Shown: positions 45,143 through 57,400 of the stretch, one piece after another
Layout: every line of letters starts with the position of its first letter
Numbering within the stretch: the first letter of the stretch is position 1
Assembly: GCA_019915015.1 (NCBI GenBank)
Contig: JAHBBC010000001.1
Location: 3,224,001 to 3,288,000 of the forward strand
Source: Auriscalpium vulgare
Lineage: Eukaryota > Basidiomycota > Agaricomycetes > Russulales > Auriscalpiaceae
Reading direction: 5' to 3'
DNA: 64,000 nt
Translations under genes and position numbers: made by a program
Notes under the pieces: generated by a model
What the model was told of the DNA's origin: nothing
Database searches by the model: none
What the model saw: the letters and a program-made list of their open reading frames with translations, nothing else

Positions 45143-45359
45143 TTTTCACTCGATCTACTACGATTTCATGGCTTAGTGTAGAACTGGTCTCGGGCGGTGT
45201 ATCCTGCATACTGTTCCTGTCTGACTATTTTCAAGGATATGAAGAACACGCCGCGTGTGCCAATATGCGGCGATGATAATTGGATTGCAATAGCTGTCAA
45301 GCGGAATACTTGCCCTTGTCAGGGCGCTCCGTCCGAAGGTCGGAGGGCTCTCCACGGAT
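45143..45359. other. intergenic
   Basis: No gene seen. Confidence 0.3.
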
Positions 45360-45983
45360 TTAATACTTCGCGAGTGGCAACGCCACAGGAACTATGTAGT
45401 GGCAAGGATATGAGCGATCTGGGGCACAAAATGGCATGATTAGGGCCTGCTGGTTCACGTCACCATGTATAGCCTCGGCGGTAAAAAATGAAGCTTTGAG
45501 CTCACGCTTCGCGGCCACAGATGAAAGCCATATAGCCAGGTAACCGGCCAAGGGCAATGGAATGCGGAGAGGAAGGTTTGAGTTGACACATGCTTCACAG
45601 AGTGCCCGGTTTAAACCTAGAGCCTCAAGGGATTGGGGTATGGAAATAAGAGCCAGGTGATCCATGCACTGCAGCGGCGACTCCTCATTCAGGCTTTGAC
45701 CCGCGCAGATATTCAAGGGCGCTCTTCGGCTGTAACGAAATGATCAATTGGCACGTACCTTCAGCCATGCGGGAAGCTGGAACAAATACAAACTGTGGAC
45801 AACAACTGCCTTGACGTTCCAGAGTTGAAGTAAAAGGGTCACGCCTTCAGGATTCACCGGCGCGCCGCAGTAATCTATCCGAGGGATCCTCTGACACAGC
45901 GGCAAATGGAGAATATTGCAACAGGCAAGCAAAAGTTCTAGGAGACAGTGAATCAAGCCACCCGCGCGCCGTTCGCCATCCAT
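45360..45983 (-). pseudogene. possible gene fragment, unrecognised
   Basis: Two minus-strand frames in a row read like one protein: MDGERRAGGLIHCLLELLLA to LYLFQLPAWLK (45983-45760), and further on SLNEESPLQCMDHLALISIP with KRELKASFF (45716-45360). A good intron (GTACGTGCC...TTACAG) separates them, but splicing it gives a frame that stops after PKSALEYLRGSKPE. Continuing into the second frame needs a one-base shift. It is either a damaged gene or another one-base sequence error. No family recognised; the leucine-rich character would suit an F-box/LRR-type remnant, but that is a guess. Confidence 0.3.
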
Positions 45984-46028
45984 ATTTTCCTCGATCTTGT
46001 TTCACGGGTGAGGACTTGAGCTCGTTGC

Positions 46029-46566
46029 CTATGAAACCAACTCCGCCACCCGCGCACTGACGTCCTTCACGGAGAGGCCGTCTAGCTCGACATGCTTCTC
46101 CACCCCACGTTCTGTGAACGAGCGGAGCGCGCGGAGAGTAGAAGCATTTGTTGCGAGTGTACGGGGGATGCGTGATCAGGAAACCGTCAAGTTATGTGAT
46201 AGACTACGCACCGAACCGCGCGAATACGCGTGCTGGCGTGCCCTGCGCTTCGCGAATCAAGACGGGAAGGTCGGGGTTGTGTTGCTTGAGAACGGGATAT
46301 GTAGATTGGATGAATTGACTGGAGAATGTGTTGGATGTGATATGGGCAGGAGAAGGACATGGCCATGTCATAGCGAGATGACAGGCGTTGCAATTGAGGA
46401 CGAACAAGGGAGAAAACCAAGGAAACGGGGAGCGAATGATCAGAGGAAGGAGAGCATAGATGAAAGACACGGTTGCGCACCGTGTACCCTCGGACGCCGG
46501 GCCAGTCTGGGAGAGAAGGATGCGCACCTCGCGCAGAGCCGGAGAGAGCGCTTTAGCAAACGACAT
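46029..46566 (-). CDS. NDUFA2: complex I subunit NDUFA2 (B8-type)
   Basis: Accessory subunit of mitochondrial NADH:ubiquinone oxidoreductase with a thioredoxin-like L51/S25/CI-B8 domain. Three exons give a protein of about 92 residues. Exon 1 from 46566 encodes MSFAKALSPALREVRILLSQ and TGPASEGT, splicing inside an Arg codon to QFIQSTYPVLKQHNPDLPVL and IREAQGTPARVFARF. The second intron, with a split Glu codon, leads to RGVEKHVELDGLSVKDVSAR and VAELVS. The stop is at 46029-46031. The REAxGTPARVxARFxxGxE block is diagnostic of the family. The length and lack of a long presequence are normal for NDUFA2. Nearest neighbour is the ribose-5-phosphate isomerase gene on the same strand. Confidence 0.9.
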
Positions 46567-46914
46567 GGACTTCCTACAGATGTCGCGATGCTGTGAGGTT
46601 GGAGATAGGCGAGGTCTCTGCGCGGCGAGCACGACAGTTGATTACAAGGTGGCAGTCGCTCCCGGCTAGCCGACGCGGCGGGGCGGCAAACACGTTGTTT
46701 GTGCGTGTGTAGCAGGATGAAATCTAACAACGTTAACCACAAAGAGTACTTCGCTGTATTGTATGGAGCAACGCCAGTTGCCTGCTGTACAAGTATATGT
46801 ATATTGTGGATTTGTCTGCGAACGTTGTGCACGAAACACGATCCCTCTTCTTCTCCAAACCCCTAGTAGTGACATAGTAGTTATATCTATCCTTACATTC
46901 TATCAACCATTTCT
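46567..46914. other. intergenic between tandem genes
   Basis: No gene seen; promoter of NDUFA2 and 3' region of the isomerase gene. Confidence 0.35.
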
Positions 46915-48172
46915 TCATGCGTCCGAGGACGCCTCTATCTGAGATACCTGGCCGTCTGCGAGCTTCACAGTCACGCTCCCGTCCTGTGCCGATAGACGTC
47001 AGGAACTCAAATGTCTCCACCGGGGATCGTGACGCACCTGGTTGCCAAAGTACGCGGCCTTGGCAACGTTACAAAACAGCCCTACCTCAACGACACCGGT
47101 AAGGAGCTTGACCGCATGCAGCACCCTCACTGGGTCGCTCATTGCTTCGGGCCCGAACACCGCATCGACGACAAAATTTCCATTGTCGGTGACGACGGGA
47201 CCAGCCTTACCGGTGCCCATTCGAAGGTTGGCATTCAACGGTGGTGTCTTTAGGGTCTTGATGGAGCGCAAGAGCGATGTCGCTGCGAAAGGCGCGACTT
47301 CGATGGGGACGCCGGGAGCATACTGAGGCCGACATGATAGCGCAAAGGTGGATAGACGAGAGAAGAGAAGTAACGCGAACAACGTCAATGTCGCTCTCAC
47401 GCAGCTGGAAAGAAACGCACATTGGCTCCCAGGACCTGCGAATTCTTCCGGTAGTCCGCGACAACGATAAACCTAGTTAGGCGTCAGCATGTCCACGTTT
47501 GATGGGGGCACAGGAGACGGCGTAACGCACGTTTTTGCGCCTTCTGCCAGAACCTTTTCCCTCAGATGGCAAGCTCCCCCGCCCTTTATACAATTAAGAT
47601 CGGGGTCGACTCTGCGCCCGACCTGTCATCAGTGACATTCACTTGTAACAAAGGCTCCACATACTCATCGGCACCGTCGATCGTCACATCCAGCACCGGA
47701 AATTGGTCGATGTCGCCCAAACGGAGCCCCGCATTGACGATCAGCTGCTGCGATTGGAAGCCTCACCCATTAAACATTAGGCTCATGATAAAAACGGTGG
47801 GAGCCAGGGGCTCACCGGTCGCGAGGAATACACGATCCTTGTTTACCGAAAGGCCTTGAGAAACGATGCGGTCGACGACATAGGGAACCGTGGAGCCTGC
47901 GACCGCTCAGCCCGTCAAGATGCACGGCAGATGGGCAAGGTGCGCACCTGAGCCGATACCAATGACCTTTCTCCGCGATGAGCAGTTTCCATGCAGTTGA
48001 AACAAGGGAAACGGACCTTATGCTGTGACAGGATGTGTCTGTCGACTGCCGTGAAGGCGGCAAGCCTCTTGGCGCCTTCGATCGCGGTGAGAGGACTGAA
48101 AACAAGCAGTCAGGACCCCATCTCGCAGGTCAAAAGAACTCGCGGGAATAATGCGCACATTGTGGTTGCCAT
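46915..48172 (-). CDS. RKI1: ribose-5-phosphate isomerase (RpiA type)
   Basis: Interconverts ribose 5-phosphate and ribulose 5-phosphate in the non-oxidative pentose phosphate pathway, in the cytosol. Nine small exons, all with good splice sites, give about 258 residues, the size of yeast Rki1. The exons read: [31 protein letters not shown] (a 19-base exon at 47948-47966); [17 protein letters not shown] with [26 protein letters not shown] to [58 protein letters not shown] to [20 protein letters not shown]; and [12 protein letters not shown] to the end. Phosphate-binding GSGSTV and the catalytic-region blocks DGADEVD and [11 protein letters not shown] are intact. The start was chosen because MATT splices in phase to the conserved chain. 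Confidence 0.93.
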
Positions 48173-48671
48173 GATATCGAGGTGAAAGTAGGTTCTTGTG
48201 TTAGCGTTAGGCTCTAGGGGTTATATACTCTCTAGGATCGGAGGAACAGCCCCATGGAGATCAGCAACGGAAGGTCAAGACTCCACCGAGAGTGGTCACA
48301 GCACTCTCACCTGGTCAGTAATAGTATTTTTGTCAGTAGGCCAGGGTGTTCTAGGTCAAGAAGAGCTTAAGGAGAGTGAGGAGGCGCGGGACAAGTTTCG
48401 AGCTGGACTCCGTGTCTCGCTCCCGCTCTCACCGGAGCGGAGCGGCCCGGCACAGTTCCGATGTTTGTACATGTTAGGATCCAAAGCTCTTGCCACATAA
48501 CCGCAAACAACCTCCTACGAAGAGCGCCGTGACATTGGCTCTCACTGGCGAGCTCGTCGAAATGTTACATTGGAGAGACAGCGGATACAACATAACATAA
48601 ACCATCTCAACCACTCTGATTTGCTGCAAACATCAGGGCCTTCCAAGAGTACTTATCTGACCATCGTTATC
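48173..48671. other. intergenic between tandem genes
   Basis: Besides the TATA-like box I see no coding feature. Confidence 0.35.
48221..48230 (-). promoter_or_regulatory. TATA-like box of RKI1
   Basis: GAGTATATAA on the minus strand, about 50 bases upstream of the isomerase start codon. Confidence 0.45.
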
Positions 48672-49867
48672 TCATGAAATTGTACAACCCTCGGGTACCT
48701 TGGGCATCCCATCCGCGCCGAGGTCCAGACCAGGTGGCATGGGACCCATGATCTCGGCTGGAGGCGACCCGTGCGATTGCATCTGCAACAGTCATGTTTT
48801 CAGTGACGGTGATGGAGCCACGACGATTGGTCCAGACCTCGCTCATGAGGTTCACGATCTCTGCACCTTTCGTCGCATCCGAGTCGCTATAGGATGGGTC
48901 GTCAAATAGGACGATGATTTTCGAGACACTGGCTTGTTGCGCCTTGTAGCGTGCCAGGTCGTCGGGGGTGAGTTTGGTCGCGTTGGTCGCGAGGTACTCA
49001 GGGAACTGCATTCGATGAGCCCATCGCGTGCAGGCAGAAGAGGCCTCTGCGAGAGCGCACCTTTTCGTTGAGCTCCTTTAGCGGCTCGTACAGCACGTCC
49101 TTGCTCATGAGCTGCCCCATCATGCCCTCCAGAATTCCGTGAAGCGCATCGTCGTCGCCGCCGCCTTCTCCGAGCGAAGCAAGCAGCTTCTCCAGCTCGT
49201 CTTCCTGACCCGCAGACGCATCTGCCTAGATTGCAGGTAAGCAGTGGGGTAATACAGAGCTCTATAGAGTCGAAGACGTACCTGTAGAGTATCCTCGCTG
49301 GCTTTCAGCCGCTCCATAGCCTGCCGCACGCTCTTTTGAAAAGCATCCTCCACACTCTCCGCATCGTTCGATGCCGATGCTTTACCATTGAAACCATCCA
49401 AGTCTACCAGCCCGTCCATCCCGTCGACTAGCATCGCCTCCCATGCTGCCTTGAACGTATCCTCCCGCTTCTTCTCCTCTTCCCTGTCCTTTGCGCCGCT
49501 GGTAGATGGCGCGGGCACACCGCCACCAAGATCAAGCAGCACAGACTCCATCTGTCTGGCGAACTCGGCCGCGAAGTCCTCGTCTGCGACCGAGGGTGGT
49601 GGCTGAGAAGCGGCGGATGTTGTGGCGGGTGGAGGATTTGCGGAGGATGTTGATCCCGACGTCGACAGAGCAGGGTGAGCTGGAGGTGCGTTGAACTCTT
49701 CGAGAACATCTAGACGGGTGTGATTTCAATGGAGGTGGACCACAGAGTGAGTCGACTGGCGGGCGGCAGGCACATTACCCCGCTACCCCGCAGTTCTGAA
49801 GCTTACCATCAAGATCGTCTACGTCTTCCTCAACGTGCGGCTTTGGCGGATTGGTCACGGTAGACAT
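48672..49867 (-). CDS. PEX19: peroxin PEX19
   Basis: Cytosolic chaperone and import receptor for peroxisomal membrane proteins; binds Pex3 at the peroxisome. Exon 1 from 49867 (MSTVTNPPKPHVEEDVDDLD) splices to VLEEFNAPPAHPAL, the acidic Pex3-binding N-terminus. A low-complexity linker follows, then AAEFARQMESVLLDLG, SVRQAMERLKASEDTLQ, HGILEGMMGQLMSKDVLYEP and LKELNEKFPEYLA. The C-terminal cargo-binding domain has ARYKAQQASVSKIIVLFDD and SHGSPPAEIMGPMPPGLDLG. The chain ends KVPEGCTIS, so the last four residues CTIS form a CaaX box, the farnesylation signal usual in Pex19. Stop at 48672-48674. About five exons. Confidence 0.92.
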
Positions 49868-52214
49868 CTCGAAGGATGGTCTATGGCACCACACTGAACA
49901 GCGGCGAGGAAACTATGAGGTGGCTGTGGATGTGTAACGGATTGAACGCGTCGAGCGCGCCGCGCCAATCACATGCTCTGACGCTAGCCTCCGGGCCGAC
50001 TCGCTGCGACTCTCCTGACAGCCACCCGCCCCAAGTCCACTCACTGCAAGCACCAAGCTGGTAATACCAGGGCAAACAAGGTGGCTGGGGCTGAACGCTG
50101 AGCGTTGAACCTCGAAAATCATGGCGCTTGATCGACACCGACCAATAATGAGCGAGTCATAGAGTACAACTTACAGAGTAAGTAGTACGTCTCCAATATT
50201 TGCGAGCCGACCATCTTGCAATGGCTCTCGGGCTGAACGAACGCGTATGGTTCTAATATCTTTCGCCGCCGCTAGCTACCTGAAACTTACAGGGTCCGTC
50301 TCTTCCTCATATAGGCACCACCCTGCACGCAGAACGGGACTCAGATGTAGATTCTCGAGGCTCCGTCCGTCCGGGGATCTCCGCTCATGATGCCCGTCGT
50401 GCGTGAGGTAAGTCGACGGCGTTGGAGAACGGGCTTGTACTACCTCTCAGGCCGGATGTCTTAAAGTTACACGTTCAGACCGCTTCTGTGCCGCATGCCA
50501 TGGCATGCGGCATATCTGATTGTTGACGTTACTTCGGAATGTTCTTCCTGTGCAATGCGCCGGTCCCTGGACTTCGACCTCCATATCTTTCCCCACATCA
50601 GCTGCATCTCAGGCTCTCTCCGAGGTTGGGGATCAAGGCGCATTGCTCCGTAGTGCGCACGTCGAGCGTGAAATTGATGCACGTCGAGAGCCTTGAGCAA
50701 GATGTTCCCAGCGCAAGCGTGCGTCAATGTGCTCTTCTTCCGCTCCCTCTCGCTTTCCACTGCGACGGCGACAGCCTGCATGACATCAATTGACAGCTGC
50801 CTCACATGTCCGCATATTGCGCGCACTGTGTTGTCAAAGTTCGTGCGCTCCGCTTCGAGGTGTGCCTACGGCACAGGAGGGATCACACTGCACCACCAGG
50901 GGCCCATAAGCGACCAGCCTTATGTTATTTTGTATTGCTTCAGCGGCAAACGGATCCTTGCGCGCGGATCGCCGCGGGGCGCGTGGAGCCATGGACCTGA
51001 ATTTTTATCTCAGTGTCAGTGCGCTGCTAATCGACATCTGCCTGGTAGCTTACCCCATCTGCAGCGCAGATTATCGTTGACCGAGGCTAGGCACGCAAAA
51101 TGAGACACTCAACCTGGAAGTGGTTGTTCGGCCAGCGGCGTCCCGTTATCGTCCATCCTATACATGCTACGTTCATGTTCGGGGCTGAAAACGCGATCTG
51201 CACCGTCAATCCTAAGTTGATGGCCGCACAGGCAGGAAGCCACCGACGTCAGATCCCTGACTGAGTGAGTATCCCATGATGCAGAGATGGCCGAGGGCAG
51301 TTGACCAGTCTCCTGAAGAAGCCCCAGCCTTCCAGCAGAGTGACACCGGATTTTGGCGTCACACCTTCTTGGGCTTAGAGCAATTGACCAACGCACCTCG
51401 GGGACACGCCGGGGTAATGTAAAGGGAATGGAAGGAAGAAAGCCTCGTGGGTTGCGATACAAGCGAGCGACGACGAGGCAGTCGTCACCTTGTCGACCAT
51501 TGGCTGTCTTGGTTCAAAAGCGATCTCCGCACTGACAGCAAGAGCCCTATTGGAACATGTTCGATTAAAAATGATATGTGAAATCATGATACTGATCACA
51601 CCGTCGGGCAGTTCCCGAGTGATAGATAGCGAATGCGGCCAAAATTAGGACAGAAAAGCGAGCGAGGGCATGAGAAGGAGAACCTGCATGCATGCAATGA
51701 AACTCTTGATGTGGCCATGTACCTGTGCAGCCTGGGGTGCATTGTTTGGGCGGAGAAGCTTGGCCCAGTCGGGAGCGATCGCAGGGCGGGGATGGGACAA
51801 GAGAGAGCTAGAGGGAAAGTGAGAGATCGTGGCGTACGGAGAGTTGCGTGAACAGCCGAGACGCATCATTCCGGCGAGGCCGCGCATGCAGCGAGCTGAG
51901 CACGGAGCACGCTGCAGCTACGGCGAGGTGACGAGACGGTTGTGCGGATCCGACGAGCGGACCAGAGGCCAGATGGAATTACTTACGGGAGAGGGGGAAA
52001 AGGGGGCAGCGACGCCGGAAGGACGGGCGATGCCGACGGTCACGGGCGGGACAAGCCGAGGTCCACTGGGTCTGTCGACCATGGCGGGAGCTCTCCCTCC
52101 CCACCCAGACCCAGATGTGACTTATAATACCCCCCCCAGCACCCTTCCCCCGCCTCTCCTCCTTCCCCTCCCTTTGGCCTCCCAAAATTACTCTCCCGTA
52201 TCGCAACGCTGGTC
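49868..52214. other. 2.3-kb region without a recognised gene
   Basis: No family blocks seen. A 119-codon minus-strand frame (50826-50467) contains a protein-like stretch, RREPEMQLMWGKIWRSKSRD, but has no partner exons I could place. The end of the region carries CTTATAATAC at 52121-52130, a TATA-like box about 90 bases before the cyclophilin start. Confidence 0.35.
52121..52130 (+). promoter_or_regulatory. TATA-like box of the cyclophilin gene
   Basis: CTTATAATAC, about 90 bases upstream of the start codon and followed by a pyrimidine-rich stretch. Confidence 0.45.
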
Positions 52215-53034
52215 ATGGCTTCCTGGTCAGTCCCCGCCCGCCCGTCTTCTCCTCCCAGAGCTCACCTCCCCCGCCCCAGGCCCGACGTTTATGTGCGCTG
52301 CATCTGCCGCCTCTCCTGCCCATCGCTCACTCGCAGCACAGTTTGACATGACCATCGCCGGTCAGCCCGTCGGCCGCATCGTCTTCCGCCTCTACGACGA
52401 TGTGACCCCTGCTACTGCCCGCAACTTCCGCGAGCTCGCTACAGGGCAGAACGGATACGGGTACGCAGGCTCCGCCATCCATCGCATCATTCCAGAGGCG
52501 AGCCGTCTTCCCCCCCTGCTCACCCCGCGTCGTGCTCACCGGTTGCTGCTCCTCAGTTCATGGTACAGGGAGGAGACATCACGCATCGTGACGGGACAGG
52601 CGGGCGCTCTATCTTCGGTCCTCACTTCCCCGGTACGTCACTTGTTCGCGAGCAGAGCGCGTCTCGAGATATCCCCGCGCGCACCGGATTCCTCATGCTT
52701 TGTATCCCAGACGAGACCTTCTCCGTAAGACATGACAAGCCTGGGCTTCTCTCCATGGCAAATCGCGGCCCTGGAGCCAATTCATCACAGGTGCGTACCC
52801 TGGCATACTCCACCGATTTATCACAGCCGCTCACGCACTGCGCTTGCTTTCTAGTTCTTTATCACCACTGCTCCAGCCCCTTGGTGCGACGGCAAGAACG
52901 TCGTATTCGGCGAAGTTGTGTCCGGCCTTGACGTTGTCACGCGCATCGAATCTTACGCGTCCTCCGACCACTTGCGCAGGCCGAGCGCGACTATTCTTGT
53001 GGAACGTTGCGGCACGCTCAAAGACTCCCATTAG
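52215..53034 (+). CDS. cyclophilin peptidyl-prolyl isomerase, unusual active site
   Basis: Cyclophilin-type proline cis-trans isomerase or chaperone, cytosolic by lack of signals. Three short 5' pieces join neatly: ATGGCTTCCTG, then GCCCGACGTTTAT, then the main exon, giving [20 protein letters not shown]. Family blocks follow: [69 protein letters not shown], and [13 protein letters not shown], ending CGTLKDSH. The catalytic Arg, Phe, Met and Gln (HRIIPEFMVQGG) are kept. The block corresponding to human CypA WLDGKHVVFG reads [10 protein letters not shown], so the active-site Leu and His are replaced by Cys and Asn. The third intron (52498-52556) starts with GC. Small size (about 165 residues) is normal for the family. 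Confidence 0.87.
52498..52556 (+). other. GC-AG intron in the cyclophilin gene
   Basis: Donor CAGAG|GCGAGC and acceptor CTCAG|TTC. Removal joins HRIIPE to FMVQGGD, which is the invariant cyclophilin block, so the borders are well fixed. Confidence 0.75.
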
Positions 53035-54423
53035 CGTCGTTCAGCGTGCATATTGATTGCTCGGAAGGCCGTTGCAAATTTGTAGCATATTGAAGACTCG
53101 GGCCGGGGCAAGTACAGTACATCTACTAATCTTCTATTATCTTGTTGTGCTCGGAATCAGGTATCGAACTTTTATAATGTCGTAGCCTGTTCGCTGTCAT
53201 GCTCACATAGCCGCACATATCGATTGTGTGTCGTGCTCTGCAACCGTCATGTCGATTTGATGCAGACCATCAAGACGGCACGTCAAGTTAACTACCGAGA
53301 GCGGCACTAGTGTGCGCCCGCACTTTGCATCAATCGGCCGAGAAGGCGATGTACCTTGCTGTCGTTCTCGCTCACCCTAGATCTGCAAACCGATTGGCAG
53401 ACGACGCCACGGATAGGGTGCTTGGTGCAGGTTGCGAATGCTGTCTGTGCTTTGTGATATCCCGCATCTGTCTCCAGCGCGATTGTCCTGACGCCAGCCT
53501 CACGCATCCGTCGACTAGTGATCGCTCCGTTCCGGGGTCACTGCGCCACAGGCGAAAGAACGCGAGGTACGTTTATACTCAGGCCCGACTTATGTACATA
53601 CGAAGGAACTTCAATTTGATGCGCCCACTCCCAATCACGCGTCTGCATCAGCTGCTCCCCAATACAAGGGACGGTCATGCCCGGCGCGACCTTCTAAGTA
53701 TGGCGCTCATATGGCCTACCGCTTTGTGGGACGCCAAGTCGCCGATGCCTTTCGCAGGCAGGGTCAGAGACTGCCATAACGGCGACCCAGTGAGCGCCTG
53801 CGTCGACCATCACCGATCCCACGTCTCACCACGCCATCCCAAGGGCTGGGGCTGTTGAGCTAGGGGTCCGGGTCCAGCAGGTCCAGCTCGCCTCCGTCGA
53901 GCCGTCTTGGTGCTTCCCTGGACTTGGGACAGACAGACGACGTGCGCGGTTCACGTGCCCGTTCCCCAGCGTCACATGCTCGCACTGGGGCCCGCGAATC
54001 GCAGCCCGACGATGAGCTCTGGGACTGCGGGCAACGCTGCACAGCAGCGGAGGGCCTCCCAAGGCCGTGTGTCCAATACCCACAAGCTCCGTGCCCGTCG
54101 AACCTTGCATGACACCCTCGCTTCCACGCTGCCCACGGAATGTTGGTTCTAGGAGGTCCAGAATGCGGCGCAGTATCACTCGTAATGTCACTCCCCGTCC
54201 GAGCCGCACGGCAGCGAGCAAACAAGACGCACCTTAAAATACCAAACGCCGGCGCGTGTCACGCTGCAGCAAATGAAGCTTCGCATTTCATCGACCCCGA
54301 GGCGTGCTGCCCTAGTGCGGAAGCCTTCTGCGTGTCTTCGCGTCGAAGACACGCTGGGAAGATGCGACACGCCGCCCATGTGGGTGGGGATGTTCCCAAA
54401 CGCCTCAACCACGAGCGCGTGAG
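53035..54423. other. intergenic, no recognised gene
   Basis: Overlapping frames on both strands up to 182 codons show no family features. This is the left flank of hAT copy 2. Confidence 0.35.
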
Positions 54424-54431
54424 TGCGGTGC
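54424..54431. repeat. 8-bp target site duplication, left, copy 2
   Basis: TGCGGTGC, repeated exactly at 59762-59769. Confidence 0.9.
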
Positions 54432-57400
54432 TAGTGTTGCGGGAAAAACCTCTGGCCAGTATCCCCCCGGTAAGGTACCGGTGGCGCTCCTAGCCGGGGA
54501 GGTATCAAACCGGTACCGTACCAGGGAAATAGTCACGTGATGTTTAGTTCCCACGCAGTAGCAGCTCGATTTTCGCGTACACACGAGGATTTGGAATGGT
54601 TTCAATGCATCAGATGAAGATTTAGCAGTGTATGTATCCATAGCCAAATTGCCAGAGCTTAGCCGTAGGTGCCCCGACCTGTACGAATTCGCTGCTGCCT
54701 GCTACACAAGTGTCATGATTTGTCAGCAGACGCGGCTTTTGCAAGGCTGCCGCAGCACTCGAGCGTACATTGTAACAACGCGTACAATACATACTGAAAC
54801 CTCGGGAGGCTTATTGAAACAAGGCATCTGTGCTGAAATCATTGTCCTCTTCATCAGAATCTGGTATGCTCTCGTCCCTAGCCTGACCTGCACTGACTCC
54901 GACAGCAGGGTTCCGACGTGCAGGAAGCTGAGCTTCCTCCGCGAGGACATCAGATAAAATTGCAGACCTCAGGTTGATGTGAGGCATCTTGATGAAAGCA
55001 TTGGCAGGTTCGTACGGTTCTGCCAGGTCTTCACCTTGAACGTCATTGTCGTCATTGTCGTCTTCTTCGTCCGACATCGGTGCGGGTGCGTTTTCTGAAG
55101 AGGGGAATACCTTCTTTTCGATGTTGTAGAACTTGACCGAAGGGAATTGATTAGTGTGCGCGCGCACCTGCTCGAATGGTTGGAACACTGTGTACTTCAA
55201 TAAAGAACGGAGGTTGCTTACCTTGCTCTTAGACATGTGGTACTGTCGGACTTGAGTCATTGCAGACATGTTATGCACGGATAGCCGATTCCTATGCTTT
55301 GGAGTAAGCCATGTGAATGTAGAGCCAGTCCGTTCATCGGGCATGGAGTTGACTCGGACGGAATACAGTTTGATAGCGAGATGCTATTCATGACAGCATC
55401 AGTCGGCAGCGCTCGGTGAATCATACGGACACGAACACGTACCGGAAGGATGTGCACATTATCAGAGCCAACACGGCCCTTCCACCACTTAAGGACCGCC
55501 TGCGGAACCGTATCGTCGAGCGGATGATCGAATGGGAACTGGTGTCGAGCATAGGCTAGAGTTTCCCTGTGAAGTTGGGCTGTAAATGATTTCCCTTTTT
55601 TTGCCCACTTCAAGAATGCCTTCTTATGGCCATGAACGATCTCTTTCTCTCCGATGTTGGCTAAGAAGCGGACAACGGACTCGAAAATTGATGGATGCCG
55701 AACACCAATGAGTGTCACCTTCTCGCCTTCCGGTAGCCACAGGTCCGACGTGATAAGATCTGATTGATGCACACATAAGACAGCGACGAGATGCAAGCAA
55801 AAGAATGGCTCTAACCAGGGTTCAGATATGCTGCAGCAAGGTATGCATTATTAGCTATGTTGCCATCCAGAAAGAGTTGGCGATGTCGCGCATTGAGGAT
55901 GCCGCGGATGGCGTTCGCGACCTCAGCGTCAAAATACAGCCTAGGATTTTGAAAGGCGTCCTCTGTTGCACGAATAACAGCATGCCAGAATATATAGACG
56001 TCGGCAGCAGTCGCCTCCAGAGCCTCCAGGCAGGCTAATGCCTTTGTTGCAGGCAAAGTGGCCGCGATGAACTGGGAGAGACCAGACTCGAACTTGAATG
56101 TCTGGTGATCATCCGGTGCAGGCTGAAAATACTCAGCAATTTCCTGCGAATGTTGTCAGCAAGTCATTTCGTCTAGTCGATCCATCAATTGTACCTCATA
56201 AAGTCCGTTAGGCGATTCACGGATGACTTTCTTGATCGCAGCTGAGGACCGATGGACAGAGCGAGCAGAGAGCGGGATTGTTGCGAATCTCGTCTTTCCG
56301 ATAGCCTCCAGGCCGCGTCCTGTCTTTAGTTTTTCACGAGCTTTCTTGAGGGCTGCATGTCCAGCGTGCGAGGTATGAAATAATGTTATTGTCTGCCGCA
56401 CCACACGGATGATCTGGTTGCGGATTAGATCTGATTAATGCTGGTAGTGTGGACGTTTGCGCACCGGTTTGAAAACATCAATGAGATTAATCTCAAGGAT
56501 TGTGCGATTCAAGTGATGGCAAACATCCGCAAGATTGAGCGCAGTGGGCATGAGGGCCAGAATTGCAATGGAACGCGAGGCTCGCGTGTTACCCGTGCTA
56601 TCACATGTCAGGCCGGAAAACCTGGACGGACCGATGGCATTGACAATCTGCGCGAAGTTGTTAGAAATTGCTGAAGTAGTTAAGTTCCAATGCCCACGCA
56701 CCGGACTTGCGACATTCTCAACAATCCAAGGTGCAGTGTGCGACTCGGAAGTTGCCTCCCGTGTGTCCATCAAGTATACTTCACGGTCTGAGGTCGAGAC
56801 GTGTACAGTCCAGTAGGACTCACGACCTGTCGAAGTTCCGCCGTCATAGGAGAGAGTGAGGTCTTCCTGACCTTGCAGATACTTGAGTTGCTCCCGGCGG
56901 ACCCACGATGCTTCGTTTACGATGCCTTCATATTCGAGCTTGTCTCTGGTTGAAGGTGCATATGATGGTAAGGCAATCTCAAGCATCTCCTTCCACTCCG
57001 GGCGCGAGACGATATATGTTGGCAAACCCGCGACGCATATGAGTTTAAGAATGGCAAGGTCGAGCTTTCTGTGACGCTCGAGCTTCCCAAGCGCCTTTGC
57101 TTGCCGAAAGAACGCATGTGTCGCGGCGCCTGCATCTTGCTTCTCCCCATCTTGTCCAATTCCATCTTGAGCTCCTAGTTCCTTCGCAACCATCATGGAT
57201 CCTTTCGAATTGGTGAGCTCCTGGACCTGCGCAGACAGTGCCTTTCCAGCTGAATGTATGTGCACTTTCTCCCGCAGCTCTGAGGACAGCTTGGGGCAGT
57301 CCTTTGCATGACGAACGACTCGGATCAACGCTCGATGTCGGAAAGTATGATGGCAAGGGTTATCAGGACCTCCGACACAGCGCCAGAGCAGCGTAGTTGG

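Noticed and set aside
44472..45209. 245-codon minus-strand frame over the APH-like gene
   Set aside because: Arg/Pro-rich shadow with no domain; the plus-strand frame has the coherent fold pattern.
51829..52214. In-frame N-terminal extension of the cyclophilin frame
   Set aside because: Low-complexity translation through a TATA-like box and pyrimidine-rich leader; the three-part spliced start MASWPDVYFDM fits the family exactly.
53310..54225. Open frames of up to 182 codons on both strands
   Set aside because: No domain or splice-supported continuation; frames of this length are expected by chance in this GC-rich sequence.
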